Positions 1 to 11,515 are shown, counted from the first letter of the stretch. The stretch is 64,000 bases of DNA from Ottelia alismoides (GCA_037367405.1 JAZKJV010006941.1:124001-188000), one strand, 5' to 3'. Numbers and translations are program-made. Notes: generated by a model from the sequence alone, not told the origin.

Positions 1-471
1 CCTAATAAGGTTGTATTATATTTTTCCAATGCATCAGTATAAAATAAAGAAGAACCTATTGCTTACATTCTTCTCCAAGTCTGACTTTATTTCCATGATT
101 CACTTCTTATTTCCATATGTTATGATCTCACGTGACTACCTACATAGAAATTGTGAACCCTTTGTCTTGTAAACTAGGCATGAAAAATGTGGGTAGCCAT
201 AAAAAAAATAAATATGACATCTGGAGAATAGTGTGTGTATTTACAAAATTATATCTTTCCCTTTAATGAATAAAACATATCAGAGTACTCATGTAGTTAC
301 ATATACAGTTGTCATTTACGAACTTAACTTTTTGATTCAATGCATGTTATAGCATGAAACTTACAATCATGTAAGCGTTGAGCTTTTGGTAGCCTCATTT
401 TCCATGTTAACGTGTCTATATATTTTGATATCTTAAATTTCGAGGACGAAATTTTCTAAGTAGGGGAGAAT
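1..471 (+). mobile_element. 3' untranslated tail of a Ty3-gypsy-like element (partial)
   Basis: AT-rich sequence with no usable reading frame. It ends in the motif TTCGAGGACGAAATTTT followed by the purine tract AAGTAGGGGAGAA, directly before a TGTAATG... terminus. From general knowledge, a degenerate FEDE-like tail followed by a purine tract and then a TGTAA LTR start is the usual 3' end of plant Tekay/Del Ty3-gypsy elements. No chromodomain or integrase is seen in these 471 bases, so the coding part lies outside the window or is lost. Confidence 0.45.
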
Positions 472-3400
472 TGTAATGTCCTGCATTATTAGATTACAAT
501 TAGAATGTCATCATCTAAATAGCAACTTATGATATAAGTTTTCGAGACGTTGGTCCTGTATTATATACTCTGATATCAACTTAGGATTATACTTATAATA
601 TTTTATTAGACGGTGAAACGATTATCAAGTAAATATGTATATATAAAATTACAAATTCCTTGGCGGAGGAGTAAAGATAGAATATATAATTTATTCTCAA
701 AATGGTAACAATGGCATGCATTAAATATATACTAATAACCATTTGCATATTGTATGATTCAACGTGTCCTTTGAGATTCCCTAAGGTTAATTTTGTATAA
801 AATTAATAAATACTTTCCTATTATACAAGTAAGAGTGCATGCCATCCAAGCCCCGAGAAATGACATGTGCACATCTCTTTATTACGTGTACAAGTATAGG
901 AAGTCGGCAAAGACCGACCTCAATCCATGCAAACGTGATAGATATATATGTATATATATATATACACACACACTCAGAGATGTGTAAGGGTCATTGCATC
1001 CTTTTGATTTTGGTTTCCGGAGTTCACCATCGAAGACAGAGGGAGAAGAAGGAAAGAGGTATATGCTCATCACTGCTCTTTAACTATTCTTATCATTACG
1101 GTTGTTAGCATGCATGCATATTTAATGGAAAATATAATGGAGTGGGTACGTAAGTGGCAAGAAAATATGAGTTACATGCACAAATTATACGATTCTTTTG
1201 AAGAAAGATTACGGAAGTCCGGTTATTTATTTACTTTCTATGCATTAAAGTGAGAATGTTGTATAGTTTATGTTGATTTTTTTTATAAAGAATACCACCT
1301 CTATCCTGCTTTGAATGGGGAAGTAGGGATTGATAGATAATATGTATATACGTACAGTAAGTTACAAAATAAGATAATAATGTGGTATGATGCTATGTAT
1401 ATGCTAACAACATCATCTAAAGAATGATATTTATGTAGAAGCTAAATTTCTTTTATAAGAAGTAAGTGTAAACTGCCAGATACAAACGTGTATAAGGAAT
1501 AAAAGAATATAATAACAATTACAAGAATAATGCATCTTTTGTTCTAGAATTGGCCCTTGGATTTAGATTAGGGTATAGGTAAAGTAATGTGAATGCATAT
1601 CTCAATCATATATGACATACTGGTTGGAGAAGATATTAGTGAAGTACAAAATATAAAATTATTATATTCATGTTTTCCATTTATGGCTACTTTGGAATAG
1701 GAATTTTATGAGGATCCTAAAATGGTTTTAGTTTTACTATCAAGACAATCTATGACAAAAAAATGCGTATGTTTGCAAATGGGTACAATAGGTTGCAAGC
1801 AAGAATTGTACAAGTATTCTTTGAAGGACACTAGATATTTAGGTCCTAATATTAAATAGGTAAAGTAATGAAGGGGTAAATGGCAATTATGCATGGTCAA
1901 TAAATTGGCTTAAAGACACGCAAGGGGGGTTACGTGTGGCTTCAAGAAAATAGCCGGAAGATGAGATAAGCATGCCTTAGTATGTATAAAGGAGGCGAGA
2001 TGTTAGATGGAGTGAGAGAGAAAAGGAGTCGAAAATAGAAAGAGAATAAGAGAGCTCCAGAGAAGGTAAGATCTTCATCTGCTTTTAAATTCATCAGTTT
2101 AATTTCCCTGCATGTAGATACTATGAATTTTGAAATTAATTCAAATAATATACCATCTTTTGTATACGTAGAGATGGATAAACATAGTGTGATACCCCAT
2201 AAGAAGAGAAAGAAAAGATTAAGAGCTCAAGTGTATAGATAGCTTTAAGAAGTTGGAGTTGTATGGATTTTAAATATGTGTACTTAGTTTTTGTATAGGT
2301 GAAAACGTATGCAGATTGTTAACCTATCAAACTTCTTAACTATAACGAGAAAAGTAATTATCCTATCTATGATGATTGATGTCTAGATATAAATCACACA
2401 TCCACTAGATTATTTAAAAGACATATAGACATGAGATATGTGTACACGTTTATGATGAAGTAGAATCACTCAAAATATCTTCTGGATAGTATCTTTTGGA
2501 ATTGATAAGAATTAAGAGTATTTATTGCTCATAATAAAGCATGTTTAAGAACATGTAATTTTCGAAAGTCTATTCCTCTATGAATATTTGTTGTTACTAA
2601 TGATATGCATTTTAAGATAGTAATAAATATGCGTCCGTTTAGGATAAAAAAACTTAAGAGACTATCATATACTATACATCTTAACACTGGAAAGAACATG
2701 ATACCTTATGGTGCACATCATCATTAGTCAATTTCAGACTTACAATAGGTAACCAATTTATGTTTTGAATCTTACAAGGGAAAATGCAAACATGGATGAT
2801 CTTTCAAACTATAGAGATAGATAGATAAGAGAAACACAGGTGAGTGGTTCATAAGCTGAAGGCCTTATTATTATCTTTATTTCATGCAAATATTTTTATG
2901 ATGCAAGATTTTAATATTTCAATTGGTTATGTACTTCAAGATTTTTATGTATAATTGATGCTAAGTTCAACAAGTTTTATTCTTTCCCGTTATGAATGTA
3001 CGGTCTATACATTTTTATGGTTTAAGTTGCAAATTTAAATAATATACAATATGAAGTTTTCATGTTTTATATGATTCTTGTTTAAGAATTATGTCCAGTT
3101 AAGCAAGTTCTATATGATTCTTATGTTGATTATGCAAAATGTATGATTAGATGAATTTTTAGTGAGATGCACACTGTATCCTACACTCTAGGAAAGTCGT
3201 GAACAAGTAAGAGGACTTTGGGTCCGCATTCTGTATGCAATAGGCTTTGGGCCGTATGCAGGGTGTTCATTGGCCTTTGGGGCCGTCTGCGCGTATGACA
3301 GTAAGATATAGACCTAGGTTAAGTTCGCTTGCCTAGGCAATAAGTATGTAAGGCTAAGGGACGATTAACCTCTCCCTGGCAGTATGGTTCATGGACTTAC

Positions 3401-4066
3401 TAAGATATGTCGGGGTAGTGTTGCATCATTAAGTATGAAAAAGTAAGATTTATTTTCAATAGAGCAAATATGATTTCTACAGAAGTTGGTTATTTTTATC
3501 CATGATTTTACTTGCAGGAAGTGATTATCAAACTCTGTCTTGATTATGACAAAAAAATGCTCTATTTCAATTATGCAATATTCATGTTTAAATTATAGTG
3601 TCTATTAGTTTCAATATTTCAATTATGTAATTATTTAGCCGAAAGTTTATGACCCATTCACTGGGTCTGAACTCATGTCGATGAGTTTAGGCTCACCACT
3701 CCAAACTAAATCTTTTTCAGGTACTCTAAGGAAAGAAGATATTGACCTAAGTAGAGCACGTGTGGAAGACCCATCTAGTAATAGAGGTTGTGCCATCATA
3801 GTTATTACCTAATTTTATGATGATTCTCGATAGCGACGGGTTTGGACTTGATTTTTTTGTTTCCTTTGATTTTAGAAATCATGTATCGATAATATGTATT
3901 TCATTTTTTTATGGAAATGTATATGATTACAGTGATAAATTTATTACGAGTTGCAGCACTTCAAAAGATTTTTTTATTTCCTTATTAAATATGGTAAAAT
4001 ATGTTAAGAAAAGCATATGTTTTTAGTCACGCTCGTCTCAAGGATTAAGCGGGACAGGTTGTGACA
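472..4066 (+). repeat. Probable 3' LTR (about 3.6 kb) of a Ty3-gypsy element
   Basis: It begins TGTAATGTCC right after a polypurine tract and ends GGTTGTGACA, giving TG...CA termini. A TATAAA box (1985-1990) is followed by a GA-rich leader and a GTAAG donor-like site near 2066, as in long LTRs with a spliced leader. The second half holds CACTGGGTCTGAACTCATGT (about 3659-3678) and a GGCTCACC stretch of the sort I associate with long Del/Tekay LTRs. No gene is seen inside. The 5' LTR is outside the window, so the LTR identity and the right end are inferred, not proven by pairing. Confidence 0.5.
1985..1990 (+). promoter_or_regulatory. TATA box of the putative LTR promoter
   Basis: TATAAA in the context GTATGTATAAAGGAGG, about 1.5 kb into the LTR and followed by a GA-rich stretch that could be the transcript leader. 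The position fits a U3/R boundary. This rests on motif and position only. Confidence 0.35.
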
Positions 4067-4829
4067 AAAGATCCCTCAAAGTTATAAGTAAATTGAATAA
4101 AAGGCGTGACCGTGTAGAAAAGAAGGGGTAGAATAACCTAATTCTCATCTTTCTTTTACGATAAGGTTGTATTGAATATTATTTCAAACCCGAATCTATT
4201 TAACTGTACCTGCATAAATTGGTCCACGGAACAAGGACCATTAGCTACATATTTATTCTAGAATCTAACTCCTAGGTCCACCATCGTTGGGTATCCGGAT
4301 ATTTTGAACACCCATATTCACTTCCATTCTTCAGTGCACATGCTTCCAAGGGGAACGGGTCATATGTTGTAGTGGGCACTGTAGCAGATTCTGCAGCACC
4401 CGCTTGAGCTGCTCAATCGTGATTGAGTGGTTCACATGATTTCGCATTTTTCATGGGCCTGTACCGTGCAAAATCGTGTGAACCGCTCGATCGAAATCGA
4501 GCGGTTCAAACGGTTACTACAGATACAACACTGCAATAGACGATCCATTCTCGCTTCGAAGAAGGTGCACCCTACCCTTTCGGGTCTGGCACTGATACCA
4601 TTTATTAGCAGTCAAGATCGTTGGTCGATCAATTTACAGAAACACATGCTAGAAGATGGCATGTGATCTCATCAATGTTGAGGAGAATCAGTAACCCAAA
4701 CTCCCTCTATGAATATACCCATTTCAAAAATTAACTAAACTAAGTCCGGGTTCTAATTAGCATTTAATTTGAGTTAGTTTTTAAGTAATTAAGCTATCAT
4801 TTATAGAATGGAGTGAATTAGCGACTCAC
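4067..4829. other. Intergenic; no gene seen, one hairpin repeat
   Basis: Mixed-composition sequence between the putative LTR end and exon 2 of the acyltransferase. The missing 3' exons of that gene (the conserved NDV region and C-terminal domain) were looked for on the minus strand and not found. The only structured item is the hairpin repeat at about 4372-4542. Confidence 0.5.
4372..4542. repeat. Small foldback MITE-like repeat
   Basis: The core is a perfect 12-bp stem (4480-4491 and 4496-4507, GAACCGCTCGAT and its complement) with a 4-nt loop. Flanks are CACTGTAGCAG on the left and, read on the minus strand from the right, GGATCGTCTATTGCAGTG. The same layout (terminal GGATC-TCTGCTGTAG-like sequence around a GCTCGAT/ATCGAGC hairpin) recurs at 5868-6378, 7507-7607 and near 12249, which points to a dispersed family. 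No transposase and no clear target duplication. Confidence 0.5.
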
Positions 4830-5690
4830 CGCGCCTACCGCATTCTTCACGATCTTCATGTCGTCCAGATCGAAGGTGGCGGTCTCGAGCTTCCTGGGCC
4901 ACAGCTCCACCCCCTCCCCACCGCGAAGCGGCGACGTCCCGTCCTTCGCCCACAAGCTATGCATCAGGAGATCCGCAGCCCCGATCAACGTGTACCAAAT
5001 CACAAGCAAAACCTTCCACACTCTCATGAAGACGGATCCCCTCACGGCCGACTTGGCAGCCTTACTTCCCGCCTTGATATTGGGGGCTACGCGAGGGTCG
5101 GAAGCCCTCTTGCAGCTTGAGAGGAACAACGACATGAGCGAGATCCCGTCGCCAAGCGAGTGGTGGAACCTGATCACCACGCATTGGTGCGACGGTAGCA
5201 CGTGAACTTCCCACAGCGGCTTGGTAGGATCCAGCGGCGAGGACACCGCCAGGGATGCGACGTACTCGTTTGCAAAGTCCTGGCTCGAGCCTTCGTGTGG
5301 GACGACGATCACGTGCTTGTCCATGTCTATGTTGCTCGCTCTCCTCCAATGCTCCCTACCATTCCGGCCCCTGACCTAAGTTCATGATTGTATTTAAGAT
5401 TATGAGTATTAATATAAGCTTTCTCGATTCACAAATGGTATGTTAAAACGATATATATTTGATCAGAATTATTTTCATACGAAGTACAACGGGGGAGAGA
5501 AAGAGGGAGTACCGACCAGGAGGCTGCGAAAGCGAGGGTGTTGCTTGGGGAAGGTGTTCTCAAGGTGGAGCTTGAGGGCATCGACGTCGATCGGGACCTT
5601 GGAGCCGACCAAGCAATTGATGACCATGTCTATGCTGGGCTGGAGGAGGAACCTCCCTGCTGGTGTCACGGCTTCATCTTCATGGCTCTC

Positions 5691-5693
<3 letters not shown>
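4830..5693 (-). CDS. WSD-type wax ester synthase/diacylglycerol acyltransferase, first two exons only
   Basis: Exon 1 is 5517-5693 (59 codons, starting MESHEDEAVTPAG) and exon 2 is 4830-5375 (182 codons). The intron (5376-5516) uses a GTCGGT donor and a TTAG acceptor in phase 0, and exon 2 ends at a strong GTGAGT donor (4824-4829). The protein carries the acyltransferase active-site motif HHSLGDG (the HHxxxDG pattern) and the WSD1-like features EHWRRAS, NIDMDKHVIV and PLWEVHVLP. WSD enzymes join fatty alcohols or diacylglycerol to acyl-CoA, usually at the ER. Only about 241 of the usual 450-500 residues are present. The rest is not within the 4.8 kb downstream, where a 3.6-kb LTR lies. Either that element sits in the next intron or the gene is truncated. 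Both visible exons are open, so decay is not shown. Confidence 0.72.

Positions 5694-5771
<78 letters not shown>
5694..5771. repeat. (CT)n/(GA)n microsatellite, about 78 bp
   Basis: Nearly pure CT repeat on the plus strand, GA on the coding strand, ending immediately upstream of the acyltransferase ATG (5693). GA repeats in 5' UTRs are common in plants and can be bound by BPC/GAGA-type factors. The Glu-Arg and Leu-Ser repeat frames across it are artefacts of the repeat. Confidence 0.9.
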
Positions 5772-5777
<6 letters not shown>

Positions 5778-5867
5778 GCATGCATGCATCTAGTAGAGTT
5801 AGACTAGCAAGTAAGATAATTTTAAGGGTTCGGATTCTCTGTTGTACAGCAGGGTGCTGTAACAGCG

Positions 5868-6378
5868 GGGAATCGCTCGATCACGATGGAACGATGTGCA
5901 TGGGTTCACGGCTGTAGCAGGACGGAAGAGGATCCTCTGCTGTAGAGGGTATTGTAGCAGAGGTGCTGTAAACCCGAATTTTTTTTTGTGATTTAGATTC
6001 TAAAATACAACCTTATAGATTGAATCTTACATTAATGCTCTATATATCCTCAAAATTTCGCTTAAATCCGACATTATTTGCTATTTTATCTTAATGATCA
6101 AGCAATCGGTCAAGATCTAAGCAACTTGAACTCCATTTACAAAAGATCTGAATCTTGAACTATTAAGATAAAATAGCAAATAATATCGAATTTAAGCAAA
6201 ATTTGAAGGACAAGTACAGCATTAACCTAATATTCAATCTATAAGGTTGGATTTTAGAATCTAAATAACAAAAAAATTATTCGGATTTACAGCACCTCTG
6301 CTGCAATAACCTCTACAGCAGAGGATCCTCTCCCCGAGCAGGACTCCCTGTGAGTAGTGCTCGTGATCGAGCGGCTCT
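5868..6378. mobile_element. Foldback (long-TIR) MITE, about 510 bp
   Basis: The left arm (about 5868-6100) and right arm (about 6150-6378) are near-complementary over about 200 bp. The matching includes GAGGATCCTCTGCTGTAGAG at about 5930 against its complement ending at about 6333, then the poly-T stretch, the TTTAGATTCTAAAAT block and GCTATTTTATCTTAAT towards the centre. The outer parts carry GCTCGATCACGA (left) and its inverted form (right). The transcript would fold into a long hairpin. No coding capacity. The exact ends and TSD are unclear. Confidence 0.7.
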
Positions 6379-7138
6379 CTCCGTGCCCACTTGCTCCAGA
6401 TGGATCCACACACTTGTCAGATCTCTGCCCAAGGAAATCCACAGCAATTCATGAGCAGCTCTACATCTTCATGACCACGCTATCCAACATATTTGGAATC
6501 CTATCTAACATGGGAACATCTTATCAGTATCCAAACACTGTTTTATGTGGATTACTTGTATCCATGTGCAGAAAAGAAAGGGACAAGAACAGGAGAACCA
6601 TCCGTGATCAGCCTGCCCATAAAGGGAAGTTCTGGCATGCGCATGGCGTGGCGTTCGTGGGTTTGTTGACGTGATGCAGCATGTGAGGATGTGGGTCACA
6701 TTGGCACAGAACTAATGAAGCTAAGGTACAAGTCCACATAAAGTGCTCATTCATTCCTTCCCCCATACGTTCTTCGTGTTACTTGAAACCATCGTCAATT
6801 ATTAGAAGAGAAGAAAGAAAGTGGACTCCATTCCCACTTTGTTCACCAGTGGTAATCTCTACTAAACCCCAACACCCTTCCTCCACAACTTTATATCTTG
6901 ATTTTTCCCACGTAGCTTCAAAATGCGTGTTACTTTTAGGTTCTGTAGTATCAATTATATCCATCCTTTTTTTTTGCAATATCAGTTTTGTTATTACCTT
7001 CACAATTCTCGCTTCTTCTCTTCCGTTACTTTAGCCGTCAATGGAGTTAACCAAATCATTATCATTCAAACCAACATCTGGTTAAGTAATGATTTATTGC
7101 ACATGTACCCTTGCATTCTTAACCCCAATGACTATGGG
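6379..7138. other. Intergenic; nothing recognisable
   Basis: AT-leaning sequence. Short open frames here lack any family motif or codon bias. No repeat with a partner in the window was seen. Confidence 0.5.
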
Positions 7139-7500
7139 CAGAGGTGACAACCTAGCCCATCGACCCCTCTTCCCCACCACTAGCATCACCCTCGATCCTC
7201 CTCCACCCAGATCAACCCCACTTTTGCGGTGCTATATCCAAGAGGAGCCAGACCGCCCAGAGCTGCACCCACCACTCACCTGCCCACTCCACATCATTGA
7301 CCTTAGCCACCCCGAGAAGGCCGAGTTCCACTCCACGGTTTGCATGCAGGACCTCTTTCAAGTCGTCGGTCACGGCATGCCCCTACCCTCTTCCACCGAC
7401 TCCTGCATGTCACGGTGCTCTCGCGAAGAGCCCGATCTAATGATGTACGAGAAGGAGATGGTGTACGAGATATTCAACCACTACCCACCTTCCTCCAAGG
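7139..7500 (+). pseudogene. 2-oxoglutarate/Fe(II) dioxygenase-like N-terminal fragment
   Basis: The plus-strand frame reads ...HIIDLSHPEKAEFHSTVC... and FQVVGHGMP. These resemble the N-terminal DIOX_N pattern of plant 2-OG dioxygenases (a PVIDLS block followed by FFQVVNHGVP). The stretch between the two blocks is shorter than in intact enzymes. The HxD...H iron ligands and RxS motif are absent, and the frame runs into a MITE at 7507. Compositional context (GC-rich, Pro-rich) fits a gene fragment. It may be of the gibberellin 2-oxidase type, but that is a guess. Confidence 0.4.
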
Positions 7501-7506
7501 GGATTG

Positions 7507-7607
7507 GGTTCTCCGTTGTGGTGATGTACCATACCACAGCCTCTCTATCAAGCTCGAGCTTGATCGAGTGGCTGTGGTGTTGTACCGCACCATAGCAGAC
7601 GATCCAA
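7507..7607. mobile_element. Compact palindromic MITE inside the dioxygenase fragment
   Basis: A 100-bp palindrome centred on the perfect 18-bp inverted repeat ATCAAGCTCGAGCTTGAT (7547-7564). Its arms (GTGATGTACCATACCACAGC and, inverted, TGGTGCGGTACAACACCACA) match over about 45 bp. CCTCCAAG occurs on both sides (about 7493-7500 and 7612-7619), and may be the duplicated target. It belongs to the same family as the 4.4 and 5.9 kb repeats. Confidence 0.5.
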
Positions 7608-7639
7608 ACACTCCTCCAAGCCCGATCTAATGATGGGGT

Positions 7640-9272
7640 TGAAGACTAACATCAACGCATCTGCCATCCGATCTTGCCGCAGCTGCAGGAAAGGAGCCAG
7701 AGCAAGAGGGCACAAATTAAAAGAATCGGATGCATTCCATCGTATATACAAAAAAAACTGTCATTTTTCTAAATTAAATTGTATTAATTGGACCCTCACA
7801 ACATAAAGTATAATAGTTCTAAATTTCAATGAATTGAAGAATAAAACACATATAGAAAACCGTAGTATTAGACATTAAATACACTAAATTCCTTAAAGAT
7901 TGAGGAAATCGTAGATCATATCAAGCTTTTGAAACTTGCTTAGTAGAAAAAAGGAATTGTTAATTAGAATGATTAATAAAAAAGTATACATAAGCAGTCC
8001 AAAATCATGGAGTAGATACAATAGTGACTATTGTGCCGCTCTTTTTTCTGCGAAATTGATGTTACAAATTACTCTACATATTTGAATATGTGTTTTTTTT
8101 CATACCTCAATTAAATTTTAGTCGAAATCCGAAACCGATAGTTGAATAAATAATATTTATATGTCTAGTTAGATTTTTACCTTCTAAGATAAATTATCTA
8201 TCGATTAGCTATCGGTTTCGAATTTAGATGAAATTTTAATATATATTGTAGAACAAAATATACAGATCTAATCTATACCAGTAGATTTTTTATCTTAAAT
8301 TAAAAAAAGGAAAACATGAGAAATCACAAGATAAAATATATACATGTAGAGGGGGAGAAATTTCCATGGATGACAGAGTGGGAGAAAGAGGGAATCAGTG
8401 CGAGAGGCATGCATGGATGGATCCGAATGGGAAAGACGGTTTTCAATTTTGATTTTTTTTTAAAATGCAGAAGAAAGACTTAATATAAGAAAATTGAATA
8501 GGAATAAGTCTTACATGCATTAGGTGATTTCCTAAATTTAAGGGGTAAGGGCAGAGGGAGATGGGTGGAGGAAGAGGATGGAGTGAAGGGGCTAGGTGGA
8601 AGAGAACATGCTAGAGGTGTAAGGACAAAGGGCACTGTGCGGAGGAGGTCGAGGTTGTTGGGCCAAACAAAGGGGAACAGAGTGGAGGGGTTGGACAAGA
8701 AGGAAGAAGATGATAAAGTTAGGACTTTTTTAGCCCTCTCTTATTTTCAATAACATTTTTGCCCATAAAATAACATATGTTTGATAGGTGGATGGACAAC
8801 AAGTAACCAAAAGGGCACAAGTGATAATAGTGCAAGAAAGTACAAATAGAAGATGTTGCAAAAAAGGAAGGGGCATTACTCATGTTGTGACCTTAAACGG
8901 GACTAGTTGATACCCTTCAAATTAAGAAGGATATTGGAACTAGAAAGGGAAATCAAGGGAAGGTGATGTCCTTGGAATAATGATATAATGATACCACGGA
9001 GCATGGTCTAGATAGCAACAAGGCAATACATGCAACTATTTTGGACACGTAACCTGGCTATTTTAACTTACAAGGATGGAACGTCAAACACAGTGCGATC
9101 AAGTTTACGAGGATTCAAAGTTAACCAATCAACCTCTGCATGTAAGAGCATCTCCAGAATGCGCTATTGCGAATTGCGAAAACACGTGGTTTAAATAATT
9201 CACATCCTAATATCAACATTTTTCACAAGTCAAATCTTTGCTAGAATAGTCTTTATGATGAGACTATTGTAT
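7640..9272. other. Intergenic, AT-rich; one inverted repeat, one purine-rich tract
   Basis: No gene is recognised. It holds an inverted repeat (8108-8240, listed separately) and a GA-rich tract at about 8540-8710 without codon structure. Confidence 0.5.
8108..8240. repeat. Inverted repeat, about 33-bp arms
   Basis: ATTAAATTTTAGTCGAAATC through CCGAAACCGATAG (about 8110-8142) is complementary, with few mismatches, to CTATCGGTTTCGAATT through GAAATTTTAAT (about 8208-8239). The loop is about 65 nt. It may be the core of a degraded MITE. No flanking duplication was found. Confidence 0.5.
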
Positions 9273-9600
9273 CTACAAAGAACCTGTCAAGCTTCCAAGA
9301 TCATATACGCAGGACCGGTTTTCAGAAAGAACGGCTTCCCTTGAAGGGTGTGCGCTATTCGATGCACCAGATAGGTGTAAACATCCAAGTAGAATCATAC
9401 CGTGCATAATCCCGTTGTATATGTCCGGGGATAATCGTCTTAGTGGGGTGCAGCATTGGCCAGTGAAGATGACATGCCAGACAGCTTTCATCCACGAATA
9501 ATTCATATGGATAAGGTGCCTGGCAGCCTCCAAGAATTGCTTATCCCAAAGTTGTAGAGACCTCTTGCAGTGAATAAACAAATGTAGAAGCACCTGCAGG
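9273..9600 (-). pseudogene. LINE (non-LTR retrotransposon) ORF2 C-terminal remnant
   Basis: The minus-strand frame includes LLHLFIHCKRSLQLWDK. This resembles the HLFF-C-x-W core of the zf-RVT zinc-binding domain found after the reverse transcriptase of plant LINEs. Only the tail of that domain is present and the upstream sequence is not coding. Family from motif; element boundaries not visible. Confidence 0.4.
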
Positions 9601-9869
9601 AAAACCTCATCAGTTTAATTGTCCAAAAAAATACACGCAAACAACATTTTGCAGGAAACTGGGGTGTAAAAAATGGTAATCGTGATCGCTCTATAGTCTA
9701 TCCTAAAGAAATGGTACAATTATTCGCAATTATTTAATGCCATCGACTAATTGGCCATCAACACTACTGTTTCTCGCCACAATCGAACTGCAAAAGGCTT
9801 GATGAAACATTTTTTCTGATCTGATGGCAAGTAGGAGAAACGGGATTTACACCTAATAGACCGGGAAAC

Positions 9870-10760
9870 AATGATGCATTGCACAGGAAGGTGGATGGTG
9901 GACTTGGGATAATTAATCTTGAGCATACGAATGGAGCCCTACTTTGCTAAATGGGTCTTTAGACTATGGGGACAATGAAGATGTGGTTTGCAAATTGATT
10001 CGGAAGATTTATGAGTTCAAGGCTCCTTGACTACTACAGCTATCAGGTATCCATCCTTGCTTTGGACATGTATCATGCATTTCCTTCCTACTTTAGGGGA
10101 AGTACTTTGACTGGTTGTTGGCAGTGGTGAGAGCTTCATATTTGGGATGGATAACTGGACGGGATTGGGTATTTTCAAAGAGCGGTACCCACACCTCTTC
10201 TCACTAGCGGACCGCCAAGATGCCAGATAATTTGAAGTATGGGATGCGGGATCTTGGTGTCCCCGATTTACCTTGGATTTTTAGGTTCAAAGATTCAATG
10301 AATACTTGAAGATGTGTCTGACTTCGAGGGACTCAACAATGGTAGAGATAATTTTATCTGGACAAATGGTAGATTCTCGATTAAAAGAGATTATCGCTTC
10401 CTTGCACGCAACCATGATACGTCGCATGATAACCGCACCGGTGTCTACAAGCTAATTTGGAAGAAGAAAATTCTGCAGAACATCAAAGTGTTTCTATGGT
10501 TGTTTGTTAAAACAGGGAAGACTACTTACCGAAGTTCATGGAGACAAAATACTCTATACAGGTGACACTGTTTGTGGAAGATGTGTCGAGAAGAGAGAAG
10601 ACTTGGAACATCCATTTTTCAGTTGCAGAACCTCGAGAGCAGTTTGGGATAGAGTGGACGTTTCCTGGCTCAGAATGGACTGCATTGGTGCTTTCTAGGA
10701 CTCAATTATGATGGATTGTGGCAACTCGCAGGAAGATGCTTCCCCAGCCTTTGCTGTCGT
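9870..10760 (+). pseudogene. LINE ORF2 remnant: RT tail and zf-RVT domain
   Basis: A degenerate plus-strand stretch. At about 9885-9950 it reads VDGGLGIINLEHTNGALL, the block that follows the reverse transcriptase core in plant L1-type LINEs. At 10314-10690 are FSIKRDYRFL, LIWKKKILQNIKVFLWL, VCGRC and DLEHPFFSC, which match the zf-RVT domain in order. Stops and a frameshift near 10560 break the frame. The RT catalytic YADD region is not present. No poly(A) end or TSD was found. Confidence 0.6.
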
Positions 10761-11159
10761 TTGGGTTGTGTGGTGTGCTAGGAATGAATTTATTTTTCAC
10801 GGCCAACACTTATCATCCTGTTTACCTCCTTTCTTCTCCCTACCCTGTCCTTGTTTTCCTCACCTATAAACGCCATTCTAAAGCATAAAAGACAGACTAA
10901 CAGATTCGATCAGTGGCATAATCTTTCTCTGCCCCATAGGCAACTTAATGAGCTCAGATAGTCATTTGTTTTGCATAAAGCAGTAGAAAACTAGGTTAAT
11001 AGATCCAAGTCAAACGGATGTTTTTAATAGGCAAGTTATGATTAAACCTAACTACTACATTCTGAACATTCACATGATCTGAGTAGTAAACACTTAACAA
11101 GTAATTGGTTTTTACACTCCTCACTCATGGTAAGTGATTTTTTTTTAGTCCAAAAAAGG

Positions 11160-11515
11160 GGGAAACGCGCGTTGGTGTCCGCCCCCGTATATTAATAAAA
11201 AGATCAAATCAACCAGGACTCGAGGAGAGTCCTAGCAAGGTGGACTACATTTTCAACATAGAACTTCTCTGCACGAAAAATTACACCATTTCTAGTAACC
11301 CATAAAGCCCATAAGCCAGCAATTGGCATTAATCTCACGGCAGTTGGACGAAATCTGGAGTTGAGGAGGGATTCCCATAAGGATGTCATGTTGCTAAGAT
11401 CAACCCAATCTACATCAAACATCCGCCAAAAATATTTCGTCTTATCGCAATGAGGATGCTTAGCTTCTAAAGCCTCCGGGTAAGTGATGCTTAGCTTAAT
11501 GAGGATGAAGAGCAT
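11160..11515 (-). pseudogene. LINE 3' end remnant, opposite orientation
   Basis: The minus-strand frame contains RFRPTAVRLMPIAGLWALW and TRNGVIF, similar to the W-x-IW-x-RN-x-IF tail of plant LINE ORF2. It is followed by the 3'-UTR-like sequence TATACGGGGGCGGACACC (minus strand, about 11170-11192). With the piece at 9273-9600 on the same strand this could be one LINE split by the opposite-strand copy at 9870-10760. Confidence 0.45.

Noticed and set aside
5475..5917. Frames rich in Ser-Leu or Glu-Arg repeats
   Set aside because: Products of the CT/GA microsatellite at 5694-5771; only the part after the ATG at 5693 on the minus strand is acyltransferase.
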